From Marisa cornuarietis (taxonomy: Eukaryota > Mollusca > Gastropoda > Architaenioglossa > Ampullariidae), in contig SMMW01000063.1 in NCBI GenBank assembly GCA_004794655.1, positions 394,368-458,367 of the forward strand: a DNA stretch of 64,000 nucleotides. The letters run 5' to 3'. A program made the position numbers and the translations under genes. Below, in pieces: positions 13,201 to 23,773 of this stretch. The notes under the pieces were generated by a model. That model made no database searches and was not told the origin of the DNA. It worked only from the letters and a program-made list of their open reading frames with translations. The stretch's first letter is position 1. Every line of letters begins with the position of its first letter.

Positions 13201-16200
13201 GGTTTGCATGACAATTATAGGATCAATAAGTTACACATTTACACTGGAGGAAATGAAATCAAATTGGCATATATATATAACATACACCTATTAAAACCTC
13301 TAAATATGTGAGGAAAAAAAAACTAGAGGAGGGAAGAAAGACAATGCCCTCATGTACTATTACAAAACGCTGTACCTACTTACATTGGTAATATAGTTGT
13401 GATCCACAAGCACACAATGTACAATTGTTCCTGATCCACAGGAAGTGGTCAGTTTATTTTCATACATATAACAGTTTTAACCACATTCTTCATTATCCTT
13501 TCCACCATTTTGATATGTTAACATAAAAATAATCTGCATACATGGAGAGATGCCTTCCTTCTTTATGTGTTTTCTAGAATATGTGAAGTTATATAGTTCC
13601 AGCTAAACTTATAAGATTCATATAATCAGACCAGTGCATTATAAATTCCTGTAATTTCATGTTAACGAGTGCATTGAATTTCTCAATCTTGTATTTTCCA
13701 TTTAGTTGCAGAATAAAAACTCTTAAGTCTGGCTGTTTCTTCTCTAGTTTACATTTATAGATAAAGAACTTTGCTTCTATTAGTATATTTTCTAACGTCT
13801 TATCCAATGGACATTCTGCTTCATATCCGAATAGTATTACAGATTCGTTAAGTGTTAATTTATTATTATTAGAGCATTTTTCCCTTATTGCCTTTTCTAG
13901 ACTTGTCCAAAATAGTTGGGTTACCTTACAGCGCCAGAATAGATGTTCAATTGTCTCCCTTTCATTGCCACAGAAAGTGCATTTATTACTAACTTCTAGC
14001 CCCATATATTCTGCCAGGGAGTTTGTACCTAGAATTCTATGGGTAATTCTGCATTGAAACCATCTCAGTTTGATATCTATTATTCCTTGAACCTTTGAAA
14101 AGATTATTTTCCAGGGTAAATGGACACCCATTTTGTGTTCCCACTTATCACAACATTTGGGCCTGATTGTGCTTTCTGTCAATATTTCGTAATAATATTT
14201 GGCACCTTTCTTTATGGAATTGATTAGTTTAATAGTTTTTGGTGTTTCTAGGGCAGTGTTGTTCCTTATTGTAATGCCCATTGACTGAATAAATTTTTTA
14301 ATTATTTTAGCACATCCCATGTATGTAACTATGTCTATTGTGGTTCCATACTTGGCATTAATTTCACCCAAGGACAAAAGTACTCCAGATTCATTATAAA
14401 AATGTTGAATGCTATATAAACCCCTACTATCCCAGTTTTTGAAGAAAATAATCTTTTTGTCAAGCTGAAATCTACTGTTAAAGTGTATTGGTTCTGCCAT
14501 CACCTCCTCTGCTGTTTCTGGCTTAACACAATAATAGAATTCCTTATAGGCATTTAATACATCTTTCCAGAAGTTATTTTTATGTTGTGTGTCATGGTAC
14601 ATATTTGGGCCATATTTATCTAGATTTATGAGTTTTGGATATATTTCTATCACAACATCTTTCCATTGGTGTTTAGTGACATTTAGCTTTTTAATCCATA
14701 TTAACTTTAGCGCTTTTATATACTGGTAAATGTGAGGTATACTTAAGCCACCATTACGAACAGTTTTCACTACAACTGTTCTGTTTATTCGATCAGGTTT
14801 TCCATCCCACACAAAGTTAAAGCATTGCTTTTGCATTGTCTACCTTTTTTCATATTCATCTTGGCTTCTGTTGCCTAAGCACTGGCTGCATAATCAAAAA
14901 ACTGGACGGACTGCTCCTGTCTTCAAGATCCGTGTTTTTTCATGATGGCCATATTTTTAATTCCTTTCTCTTTCGTGGCTTCAATCTGTTGTTCACCTTC
15001 ATATAAGAAAATGTTGGTGTTTGTACCTGAGACTATAATTCAAAAAGTGTGAACTTAAGTTTAAGTAAAGTAAAGAAACAGAATATAACTATAAGGGCAG
15101 AGGTCAAGTTGTAGACAGATTTGTCACGTGCCAAGTGCCATTTAGATTTCAGTCAGGTCTTGAAACTCTGTATTAGTAAACGATCGTGCTTCCTGTAAAA
15201 CATTTCTTTAATGATTTACAAACAAGAACGCAATTTGACTTATGTTCAGCTCGGGACCAAGTTCCAGAAAAGTTCCAGAAGGATCCGATGCTGGAGAAGT
15301 ACCAGCAGATGCTGGCCATCAAGGAGCAGGAACAGCGTCTGAAACAACGCACAGTCCTGGAGCGGGCAACCACCTTCCTGCAGCTCAAATACGACCTGTT
15401 TACTCGCAGGTGAGATACTTCTAGCAAATACGACATGTTTAGTCACAGGTGAGATACTTCTAGCAAATATACGACATGCTTACTCACAGGTGAGATACTG
15501 TGTCAAATATACCACATATTTAGTCACAGGTGAGATACTGTATCAAATATACCACATATTTAGTCACAGGTGAGATACTTCTAGCAAATATACATGTTTA
15601 GTCACAGGTGAGATACTTCTAGCAAATATACATGTTTAGTTACAGGTAAGATACTTCTAGCAAATATACATGTTTAGTTACAGGTGAGATACTTCTAGCA
15701 AAAATACATGTTTAGTCACAGGTGAGATACTGTATCAAATATACATGTTTAGTCACAGGTGAGATACTGTAACAAATATATCACCTGTTTACTCGCAGGT
15801 GAGAGACTTCTAGCAAATACGACATGTTTACTCACAGGTGAGATACTGTATCAAATATACGACATGTTTACTCACAGGTAATATATGTGTATCAAATAAA
15901 TGTTTAGTTGCAGGTGAAATACCTGTCTCTAACACGACTTGTCTGATCAGAGATGGTGGAGGTATATGTGTCAGTTCGTGTGATATTTTACTCCAGTGTC
16001 TCAGCTCAAGTAAGACAATTTAAAGGGAGATAAGGCAAGTCCTTGTCAGAGCATAAGAAATGTAAGCAGGAAGGATGAGAGGTGATAGAAGCAAGCACCC
16101 AGCATTGCCAGAGACAGAGACACGGAAGCATACAATAGTCATCAAGAACAGGAAGAAAAGGAGAGGAAGGTAAAAGTGTGCAGACAATTATTGAGATGAC

Positions 16201-16373
16201 AGCAAGAGGTAGTCAACAGTTGAAATAATCTCAGGTCGTGTGTTGTTTCTACTGTCTGCAGTTGTCGTCTCATTGTGGGCGCCGTGCAGAGTATCGTCAC
16301 TGACTCACCATTCCATGATTTCCTGCGTGAGCTCAACTCAGCCGGGACATCAGCGACCTCCCCCGGTCCCTAG
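780..16373 (+). CDS. GGCX: Vitamin K-dependent gamma-glutamyl carboxylase (5' exons outside window)
   Basis: This ER membrane enzyme converts glutamate to gamma-carboxyglutamate in secreted proteins, using vitamin K hydroquinone, CO2 and O2. Fourteen exons join in frame: 780-935, 1287-1446, 1938-2022, 2317-2423, 3336-3499, 3940-4115, 4814-4960, 5638-5769, 5945-6096, 6634-6812, 10973-11118, 11504-11642, 15250-15409 and 16262-16373 (stop TAG). Together they give 670 residues that follow the vertebrate enzyme from the LDxxQERGL segment onward. Recognisable blocks are [49 protein letters not shown]-like VDPRVD and PSCYMY. The catalytic base, Lys218 in human, is kept in GLKKLD (codons 2347-2352). 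The hydrophobic N-terminal half has several membrane segments. The N-terminal part (roughly 70-80 residues in human) lies before the window, and the C terminus is shorter than in human. Introns carry many repeats. Confidence 0.97.
2508..2735 (+). mobile_element. CR1/L2-like LINE 3' tail in GGCX intron
   Basis: One frame reads WNALPSSLP followed by a stretch ending [10 protein letters not shown]. This is the usual C terminus of CR1/L2-type non-LTR retrotransposon reverse transcriptases. It is followed by a short 3' UTR ending in GCGCATTATAAAT and an (ATC)n-like tail near 2710-2730. Only the extreme 3' end is present, as expected for a 5'-truncated insertion. Confidence 0.6.
4168..4267. repeat. 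(GT)n microsatellite
   Basis: About 100 bp of nearly pure GT dinucleotide in the GGCX intron after exon 3940-4115. It lies about 50 bp past the splice donor. Confidence 0.97.
7154..10737. repeat. 3.6-kb GTGTG / ATTAGTTGTATGG minisatellite in GGCX intron
   Basis: About 150 imperfect copies of a 20-26 bp unit built from a variable GT run plus GATTAGTTGTATGG. A second unit type, GATTAGTGGTAAAGG, alternates with the first between about 7,260 and 7,860. Other variants (GTATAGG, GTAAAGG, TTATTAG) are scattered, and longer multi-unit blocks recur between 9,100 and 10,100. The array fills most of the intron between exons 6634-6812 and 10973-11118. No coding content is seen. Confidence 0.95.
12290..12640 (-). 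mobile_element. Decayed LINE RNase H remnant
   Basis: The minus strand reads [20 protein letters not shown], the RNase H signature of I/Jockey-type LINEs. It is preceded by a short in-frame stretch and followed by diverged sequence with no recognisable domain. It is a fragment inside the GGCX intron between exons 11504-11642 and 15250-15409. The surrounding 11.8-12.3 kb also looks repetitive (a short block with CATAATACAA occurs twice near 12,250-12,290) but was not assigned. Confidence 0.6.
12980..12993. repeat. Target-site duplication, left copy
   Basis: TTGTCTACCTTTTT, identical to 14,836-14,849 on the other side of the truncated LINE. Confidence 0.85.
12994..14835 (-). mobile_element. 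5'-truncated LINE (L1/Tx1-like) inserted antisense in GGCX intron
   Basis: The minus strand carries an uninterrupted 415-codon reading frame, 14,836 to 13,589. It matches the part of L1/Tx1-type polymerases that follows the reverse transcriptase core: NFVWDGKP, then GGLSIPHI, then a C-terminal zinc-binding zf-RVT motif with [18 protein letters not shown]. The reverse transcriptase core and endonuclease are absent. About 600 bp of 3' UTR follows, containing two diverged copies of a block with AAAGCTGTACCT or AAACGCTGTACCT. It ends in an A-rich tail (TTAAAAAATAAAAA on the minus strand). The 14-bp direct repeats TTGTCTACCTTTTT at 12,980-12,993 and 14,836-14,849 flank it exactly. The intact frame and perfect flanking repeats suggest a fairly recent insertion. 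Confidence 0.85.
14836..14849. repeat. Target-site duplication, right copy
   Basis: TTGTCTACCTTTTT, identical to 12,980-12,993. It abuts the truncated 5' end of the LINE. Confidence 0.85.
15390..15920 (+). repeat. GGCX: Tandem array copying the GGCX exon end and its 5' splice site
   Basis: The exon 15250-15409 ends AAATACGACCTGTTTACTCGCAG and continues into the donor GTGAGATACTTCTAG. This whole unit is repeated about 13 more times with 36-42 bp spacing. Nearly every copy keeps CAG followed by GTGAGA or GTAAGA (near 15446, 15488, 15528, 15568, 15604, 15643, 15681, 15720, 15757, 15797 and 15835); the last two are weaker (GTAATA, GTGAAA). So the first half-kilobase of the last intron is a ladder of donor-like sites derived from the real one. 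Reading past the true donor meets TGA at once (CGC AGG TGA), so use of any downstream copy would truncate the protein before its last exon. Confidence 0.9.
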
Positions 16374-16796
16374 TGACACTCAGACCTTGTTTTCACACGT
16401 CCAGCCATTGCGACAAAGTGTGACAATCATTTCAGAGGTGGTGCCATCGTCATCGATGTCGCCATTATCTACATCATCACATCACATCGTCCACCACGGC
16501 CACGCCCACCACTTCACCTCCCTCCCCCCACCCCATCACATTGACTGACAGCAATCATCACAGCAAAGCCTCGTGGTGTATTCCAAGCCAGAATGTTATT
16601 TATCGTTTCACTCAAAAAGAACTCAATCGTCTTTAGGGTTCATAAAAATAAATCGTTATTTTATGTTAATCATCTGATGTTCTCATCTATGATGACACTG
16701 ATTACGCGCTCAAATTTTGGTTGTTGTTGGGTTTTTTTTCCTCCCTGCACGGTCATTAACAAAATGGTACATGACCTTACTTGTAATACAACTGCC

Positions 16797-16802
16797 AATA
16801 AA
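16797..16802 (+). terminator. GGCX: Polyadenylation signal of GGCX
   Basis: AATAAA lies about 420 bp after the GGCX stop codon, at the end of a non-coding stretch that fits a 3' UTR. Cleavage would fall near 16,815-16,830. Confidence 0.6.
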
Positions 16803-16829
16803 ATATTTCATGTGAGTGACATGTCTTGA

Positions 16830-19800
16830 CAGTCTAGCAGCGTGTGTAGATGTCTGTAGCTACAGCTGCTGGCGGATGGGATGTCAAGGGTCAGCGACAC
16901 CCGATGGACGAGAAGTGACAAGTGTTCAGTGTGCAGTCACAAGTGAATGATGAGTGAATGACGACAGCGACGATGAATGATGTAGCACCACTGCCATGTT
17001 AGACAATGGCAAGCCTTTCATTAATGATGGCCTGAAAGAAGAAAGTTAGATTACTTGAATAAATAAATCAAAAACAATCAAATGGTTCGCTTTAAAACAG
17101 AGATATGTTTAAAATGTACACACAGCTACTTGTTACAGGGGGACACTAACCCTACCTGGTGATTACTTAGACCTTCACTTACAGAATTGTAGCTTGACAA
17201 TCGTACATCCTACTTGACAATCCTACAGCAGTACATGTTCAATACTCACGAGACACAAACAAACAACTGAAAAGACTTTATTTATGACCTGATGACTTGC
17301 TCATGAAGGTAAAAATATCGACACAACCACTAAACTAAAAAATAACCCACAGACAGTTCAAGGTTTGTCTTTATTCTTTATAAAACCACGTGGAACAGTT
17401 TGTGACACTGAGTGGAGACTATTTGGACACAACAGATGGAAACGCTCAGCACCTATTTCTGTTCCGTTTTTATATTTATTTATTTATTTATTTTGGCAGC
17501 ATCATGGCTGCTGGATGATGTTACCCGGCTGTAGGCTCAGTTGTGTGTTCCATCAAGTCCCCTGCAACATGCATCGCGTGTACTGGGCGTTGAATGCTCC
17601 TCACACGTGCATCTTAGTGTCGAGCGGTGCACGAGGGCGCGGTTGTAAGGTGATTGGCTGATTATCAGTGACACGTATAATTAATAAATCAACAGAGCAT
17701 TGCCAACATTGTGAATATCTATGAGAAGTTCTCCGGGTGAATGTGTTGTAGCGGCTGTAAAAACGTTTCCGATGTTTACACAAAACGTTCCCACTTGATT
17801 AGATAAACGTTTGCAAGCGGAACATAAAAGAGACAGGAGACAGCAGCATTCTACTCAATGTTGTAGAGTATCCGGCACATTAGTGTGGTAGGGACCAGGG
17901 CGCTGCATAGTGCTCAGTACCCATTCCTCCAACGCCAGGTTACGACTGACTGGTGTTGTAGTATGCAAACTGACCTCCTGCTGAGTATGGTGGGGTACAG
18001 TAACAACATACTTGCTGCTCGGTGTTACGATACAAGGAAGTTGCATACAAACCAGTTCCATGTCCGTTTCGTTGAAAACTCCTCGTAACTGAGTGAGATT
18101 CAAAGTTTTTATAAACTGCAGCAAGAAAGCCGCTGTATGAACCTCCTTGATGAGTGGTGATGTGGTCCTCCAGTCATAATGCATAATGTCATACTGTCTT
18201 TCAGAAACACCTACTGTCACTCGTCCATCCTGTTGTCCTCTCTCCCACACACTCCTATCTCTGTGTTCCTTCGTGTTCTTGTATAGCTACCGGTGTCCTC
18301 CATTGTGACGACTACATCACATGACTTCTAACCCCACAGCCCCCGGTACTTCACAACATCTAGTTTTGAAAGAGGACGACTGATTTAATAACTGTGTATC
18401 TGATACGAAGCCTGTAACAGGTAAACAGCAGACATGGTGGCCATGAATGATTCGTTATATTGTAATGTTGTCCACACAACAAACCTCTGATTACATTAAC
18501 AACTCAACATTCTGGTGACTGTTACACATCAACAAATCGCTGTCTGTAGGGACCAGTCCTTGGCGCTGATTCTGTTCTTAATGTTAATACATTGTGATCA
18601 CAGGATGTGGAAGACACTGAGGTGGAAGATTAACTTATTCTCTTCCTTGGTTCTGACAGTGAAGCTGGTGGATGGTGGAAAGATACCACGTGATGCATAC
18701 TTCACAGTCAGTGCACTTGAAAATAGTTAAATCTCTCATAATGTCTGCCCACTCAGGCACCAATACATCCTCACTCTTTGGTGTCATTGCATACTTTTCC
18801 CCTTAATGTCTGAAGTGGAGCCATTTACTTATTGAAATTATTATTATTATTATTATTAGGTTCTTTCTGTTTATTTCTGATCATTGTATCCATGTTCAGA
18901 AACTTGATACACAAGGCAACTCAGAACATCCCACATTTGCTTATTAATGTTCTTGGTAATAAATCTGATAACTAGTTACTGTTTAATGTTCTTATAAAAA
19001 ATAAAATAAAGCTTAAGGGCTATCCTTCTTGACATACTAATGTTACATCATCTTCTGAGAAGTTTATCATTTGACTTTGAACAATCTCGTACAATGCAGT
19101 AAACTTTAGCTAACACCGCATGTAAATATTCAAATAATTATTTTATTTTTCGTATTTGTGTATAGTAAAAAAAACTTGCAGATAGATTCTTTGAAAAAAA
19201 TTAATTAGAATGAGGTGTGAAGTTATTTGAGCAGTATAATGCAGACTCTCGATGTCAGTGGCGTGTAGGAGACACCTACCACAATCCTCTTTAAACCGAC
19301 TCAAAATATATTTGTTCTACCTGCTTTATGTCTGTTTGTCTCTGTGTTTATGTTAAGGAATGCACTTACCTGCAGTTACAATTGTTACATTTTAATTGCC
19401 ACGGACTCACTCTAGTGGTTCTAACACCGTTGCTGCTCAAACACTTTGAGAGTTGACACCAGCATCGAGGACATCTGACATTTTCCTTGGTCATGGACTG
19501 TAGACCAGACCACTGTTTACAGGTTAAAGGAAAGAAATTAAGTGATGAGTCCAGTACTGACATAAACTTGCGACTCAAGCAGCAAACCCCAGAGAAGCAA
19601 GATGACTACCACAGCGGGTTTCATCAGAGAGCATCCTCTCTGGTTTCACCAACATCATCACCAAAGTGCTGGCGAGTACCTTACAAATAATGTGATGTGT
19701 GTTAATTAACCACCCAAAAGCTCAACACTTGAGTTGAAATGATGTCGTAGACCTTTCAAAGAGTTAACCCTTTGCAGTGGGTGAATTATAAAAATGGCAG

Positions 19801-21179
19801 CGGTTAGTGATCGTTAGAGATGGGGTGAGAAGGGAGAATATTTCAACGTAGGACAGAATCGAGTCAGAAAGTACAGAGAAAAAGAAAGAGGGTTACACAA
19901 ATAAATATTTTCGATAGAACAACCAACGCTGAGAGAAAAGCATATTAGAGAAAGAGAAACATACATGAATAGAGAGAAAAACATTGAAATAAAACATGTA
20001 GAGAGAGAAAGACTTAAAGAAGTAATGGAGCTGGGAGATGTTAATTAGGTGTGTCAGTGTTCAACCCTGACCTCAGGCAACTTGTCACGTGTGGTGTCTG
20101 TCTGTAGATGTGTATGTCGATGGTGTCTGTAGATGTGTATCTCTATGTATCTCCATGGTGTCTGTAGATGTGTATGTCGAGGGTGTCTGTAGATGTGTAT
20201 CTCTATGGTGTCTGTAGATGTGTATCTCCATGGTGTCTGTAGATGTGTATGTCGATGGTGTCTGTAGATGTGTATGTCGAGGGTGTCTGTAGATGTGTAT
20301 GTCGAGGGTGTCTGTAGATGTGTATGTCGAGGGTGTCTGTAGATGTGTATGTCGAGGGTGTCTGTAGATGTGTATGTCGATGGTGTCTGTAGATGTGTAT
20401 CTCCATGGTGTCTGTAGATGTGTATCTCGAGGACGGAAGGATTTTGTGGGGATCGGGGGTAAATAGTCATTTTTTTTAATTGCACCCCACTGATCATTAA
20501 CAATCGGAAAAGTCGAAGAACAACTGAGTCTCACGGTGTCTGTCTGGTGAACATCATAAGTCGTTACTTCCCCCCCCCCTCCACCTCCTCATGTCAGTTA
20601 AAGACTCGCTGGTGTCACTACTTCCCCAAATCTTGGCAAGTCCCACCGTTCTGTTCTCGAGATACACTCCTACAGTCCTCGCCACACAGAAAGAGGTCGT
20701 AGATGTGAGGTCACCATACAGATATCCACAGACACACCCACTTAACATTTGATCCAAGCTTTCCTCCTGTCACCTTGATACCGCCAATATATCCACGTAC
20801 AACATCAACAACAATAAAACAATTAACAAATAACAATGGCGATGATGGTGATCTATTGCATATTTTTATAAGCTGTAGATGAATATTTGCTTTAGAATCA
20901 AGCAATTACAATACACCTGTGCGCGCGCTCTCTCCACCCACCCACCCCAACATCCAAACACTTCCCCCACACACACACACACACACACAGAGTGTAGTAA
21001 ATGACAGCAAAGTTGGTTTTATTGTCGTGTAAAATTTTAAACATCACCGGAAAGTTTGATTGGACAATTTATTTTGTAAATACTTTTAAAACACTATGAC
21101 ACCAAACTTGTGACTTTGTCACCGACAGATAATCTTAGTTATTCATGTCCACGAGTTCTCTCCCATCTGTTAGGTCTTC
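16830..21179. other. Intergenic region, no supported gene
   Basis: Between the GGCX poly(A) signal and the small secreted gene. It holds an (ATT)n tract near 18,841, a 24-bp minisatellite at 20,094-20,431, and a short CA tract near 20,970. A 131-codon minus-strand frame at 17,855-18,250 has no recognisable domain, signal peptide or clear splice sites and is not annotated. Confidence 0.6.
20094..20431. repeat. 24-bp minisatellite, about 14 copies
   Basis: Unit GTGTCTGTAGATGTGTAT followed by GTCGAGG, GTCGATG or CTCCATG. The 24-bp period is divisible by three, so minus-strand frames through it stay open; these are repeat artefacts. Confidence 0.9.
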
Positions 21180-22969
21180 TTATTCCTCCAACTGATCCTC
21201 CAGATTTTCGAAAGCTCGCTTTACGGCGGCCTGTCCACCTGCAGCATGACACAGAGGATGTTAGTCTAGTGGCATTGGCACCTGCAGTATTCTCACCTGC
21301 AGCGTTTTCACCTGCAGCATGACACATAGCATGACACATAGCACGTTACTTTCTAGTGGCATTAGCACCTGCAGTATCACATATTGAACATTATCTACGT
21401 CTTTATTTTTCAATCCTCTGCTTTCTGGACACTACAGCAACTGCACTGGTGGTTTTCTACGGCTGCCTATACAATGTTCCTAAAACGTTTTGCTGGTTCT
21501 TTTTTAGTTTTCTAATATCTTGTGTTATTTTTTCATGCAGGCAAAGATTTTCTGATGATAGTTATTTCTCTTCGATTTCATTGTCGCGTGTTTTCTAATG
21601 ATGTTGATTACATTTTTCGCACTGTGATCTGCAGTATTTATTACCCAACATCATGCCACGCCCTGGTTACCCATAGCAACAGGTTGCCTTACTTTTGACG
21701 GCGTCGTCCATCTCCTTGAACATCGTTCGCGCCTTGGCGACCTCATCGGGTGTCGCCCCGTCAAAGCCCCGCTGTGACAACTTGGCGTGACTGCGCCAGA
21801 ACAGCTGCACGAGAAGAGAAGTTGGCCAGTTGCTGCTTGAACACCCGACATGCTTCAAGTTCTGTCCCATGGCCACCAGGGGGCGTAGTTATGAGGCGAG
21901 ACTGTCGCTCGCCCGGGGGGGCAAACTGGGGAACTCGGGGAAAAGCGTCTTGTTTCCGAGGTTATAAAGTGGGGACCAGTGGACATTATTATTTTTTTTT
22001 CTTCTTTACCCTAGGGCATCTTTGCCAGCGCTTTATGACTTCAGCTTCATGGGGTAAAACAACACTTACACCTAGACACAGCTTTATCACTTCGGAAACA
22101 AGAAACTTATCCTCGAGTTCCCCTTGTCTACCCCCAGGGCAACGACTTCATAACTATGGCCCCTGAATGTTAGTGAGAGTACAGTGACCACCCACCCATC
22201 CCTTGGTGACACTGTACCCACTCAGACTTGAGCTACACTGCACTCACTCAGACTTGAGCTACACTGCACTCACTCAGACTTGAGCTACACTGCACTCACT
22301 CAGACTTGAGCTACACTGCACTCACTCAGCCCTGAGGGACTCTGCACTCACTCAGACCTCAGGGACTCTGTACTCACTCAGACCTCAGGGACTCTGTACT
22401 CACTCAGACCTCAGGGACTCTGCACTCTCTCAGACCTCAGGGACTCTGCACTCACTCAGACCTCAGGGACTCTGTACTATCAGCCCTGAGGGACTCTGCA
22501 CTCACTCAGACCTGAGGGACTCTCGGACTCTGCATTCACTCAGACCTGAGGGACTCTGCTCTGTACTCACTGAGACCTGAGGGACTCTGTACTCACTGAG
22601 ACCTGAGGGACTCTGTACTCACTCAGACCTGAGGGACTCTGCACTCACTCAGACCTCAGGGACTCTCGGACTCTGCACTCACTCAGACCTGAGGGACTCT
22701 GCACTCACTCAGACCTGAGGGACTCTGTACTCACTAAGACCTGAGGGACTCTGTACTATCAGCCCTGAGGGACTCTGCACTCACTCAGACCTGAGGGACT
22801 CTCGGACTCTGCACTCACTCAGACCTGAGGGACTCTGTACTCACTCAGACCTGAGGGACTCTGCACTCACTCAGATCTGACTGACACTCAGTGTACTCAC
22901 CCATGCGTCCGACTCCTGCACCAACACGACACAAGTCACCAACATTACAACCAGGAGGGAAAGCTTCAT
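21180..22969 (-). CDS. Small secreted precursor, 79 residues, three exons (function unknown)
   Basis: No family is recognised. Exon 1 (22969-22901) encodes a signal peptide beginning MKLSLLVVMLVTCVVL and stops at a consensus GTGAGT donor after a Trp codon (phase 0). Exon 2 (21804-21693) follows a strong polypyrimidine tract and CAG, encodes about 37 residues (LFWRSHAKLSQRGFDG then TPDEVAKARTMFKEM), and ends at GTAAGG in phase 1. Exon 3 (21238-21180) follows TGCTGCAG and ends in TAA; it encodes GQAAVKRAFENLEDQLEE. Frame is kept across both junctions. The product has no cysteine, is highly charged and looks helical. A Lys-Arg site in exon 3 could release an 11-residue acidic C-terminal peptide, but that is inference. 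An AG directly before the ATG suggests an upstream 5' UTR exon. Intron 1 holds a 26-bp minisatellite. It could be a peptide precursor or a small helical secreted protein. Confidence 0.65.
22200..22882. repeat. 26-bp minisatellite in intron 1 of the small secreted gene
   Basis: Two related unit types occur: four copies around TTGAGCTACACTGCACTCAC, then about 20 copies around CCTGAGGGACTCTGCACTCA with variants (CCTCAGGG, CTGTACTC, CTCGGACTCTG). The 3' edge is about 15-20 bp from the splice donor of exon 1. Confidence 0.9.
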
Positions 22970-23458
22970 CTGCAACACAGGTGTCATATCCTTAAAAATC
23001 CTTTTATAAATACAAGTGATGTTCTGTGATGTTACATGCTACTGATAAAGTATTTGTAGTCGTCCAAACATCTGTTATGCTGTGAACATATGGTGTGTCG
23101 TATACACACTTGTATAACCCAGTATCCTTGTCAGTAAACCCTACAGATAAACATACGGAGTCCCAGCTGAGTCCAGTTACAGCAAAATGACCACAAAACA
23201 CCTGTCACTTGCCATGGTGGTGCTCATTCGCCATTAACTAATTAGTTAACTTGTAATAGTTAATTACAAATCTACAAGTCCATCATTTGTTATGTTTACA
23301 CAAAGACCGAAGTCCGAGATTGTCAGACTGTGAACAACAACGACAACGTGTGGGAGGAAAACAACGATTAAATTACAAGTCTCTCATCACATAGGCCATT
23401 GAGCACAGAACAGGAGAAAATTATACAGAAAAAAATAAAAAGAAACAAGTCTCTCTCA

Positions 23459-23472
23459 CACAGACGCACGCA

Positions 23473-23527
<55 letters not shown>

Positions 23528-23535
23528 GCGCGCAC
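23459..23535. repeat. (GCAC)n/(CA)n/(CG)n microsatellite
   Basis: Runs of ACGC, then AC, then a short CGCG stretch. Simple-sequence DNA with no other signal. Confidence 0.9.
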
Positions 23536-23610
23536 AGAATACCTTCTCACTGCAGGAAACAAATCGCGAAGTTTGCCGGCTCAAACATTTAGAGAAAGTG
23601 ATGCGGACAT

Positions 23611-23617
23611 ATTTATA
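23611..23617 (-). promoter_or_regulatory. Possible TATA box upstream of the small secreted gene
   Basis: The minus strand reads TATAAAT here, about 640 bp upstream of the ATG at 22,969. A donor-like CTGCA/GTGAGA lies about 60 bp downstream. This would allow a short 5' UTR exon spliced to the AG that abuts the ATG. The acidic repeat-protein gene has the same arrangement. The evidence is weak. Confidence 0.3.
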
Positions 23618-23773
23618 CTGTAAGTGAACTTTAGACCCGCCCCCTTCTGATCCAAGCTTATGGTGCGGTGAAATTTTGTTTGAAATTTATACCCCCCCTC
23701 CCTCATCTCTCATCCGTTTTCCTTTCTGAGATGCTATTCTGCGTTTCAGCTTTCGTAAGGTGATCCTGAAAAC

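Noticed and set aside
17855..18250. 131-codon minus-strand frame starting MWERGQQDG
   Set aside because: No recognisable domain, signal peptide or membrane segment, and no convincing splice partners. Length alone is not enough in non-coding DNA of this size.
20054..20534. 149-codon minus-strand frames rich in HTHLQTPSTYTSTD
   Set aside because: Translation of the 24-bp minisatellite in two frames; no independent coding evidence.
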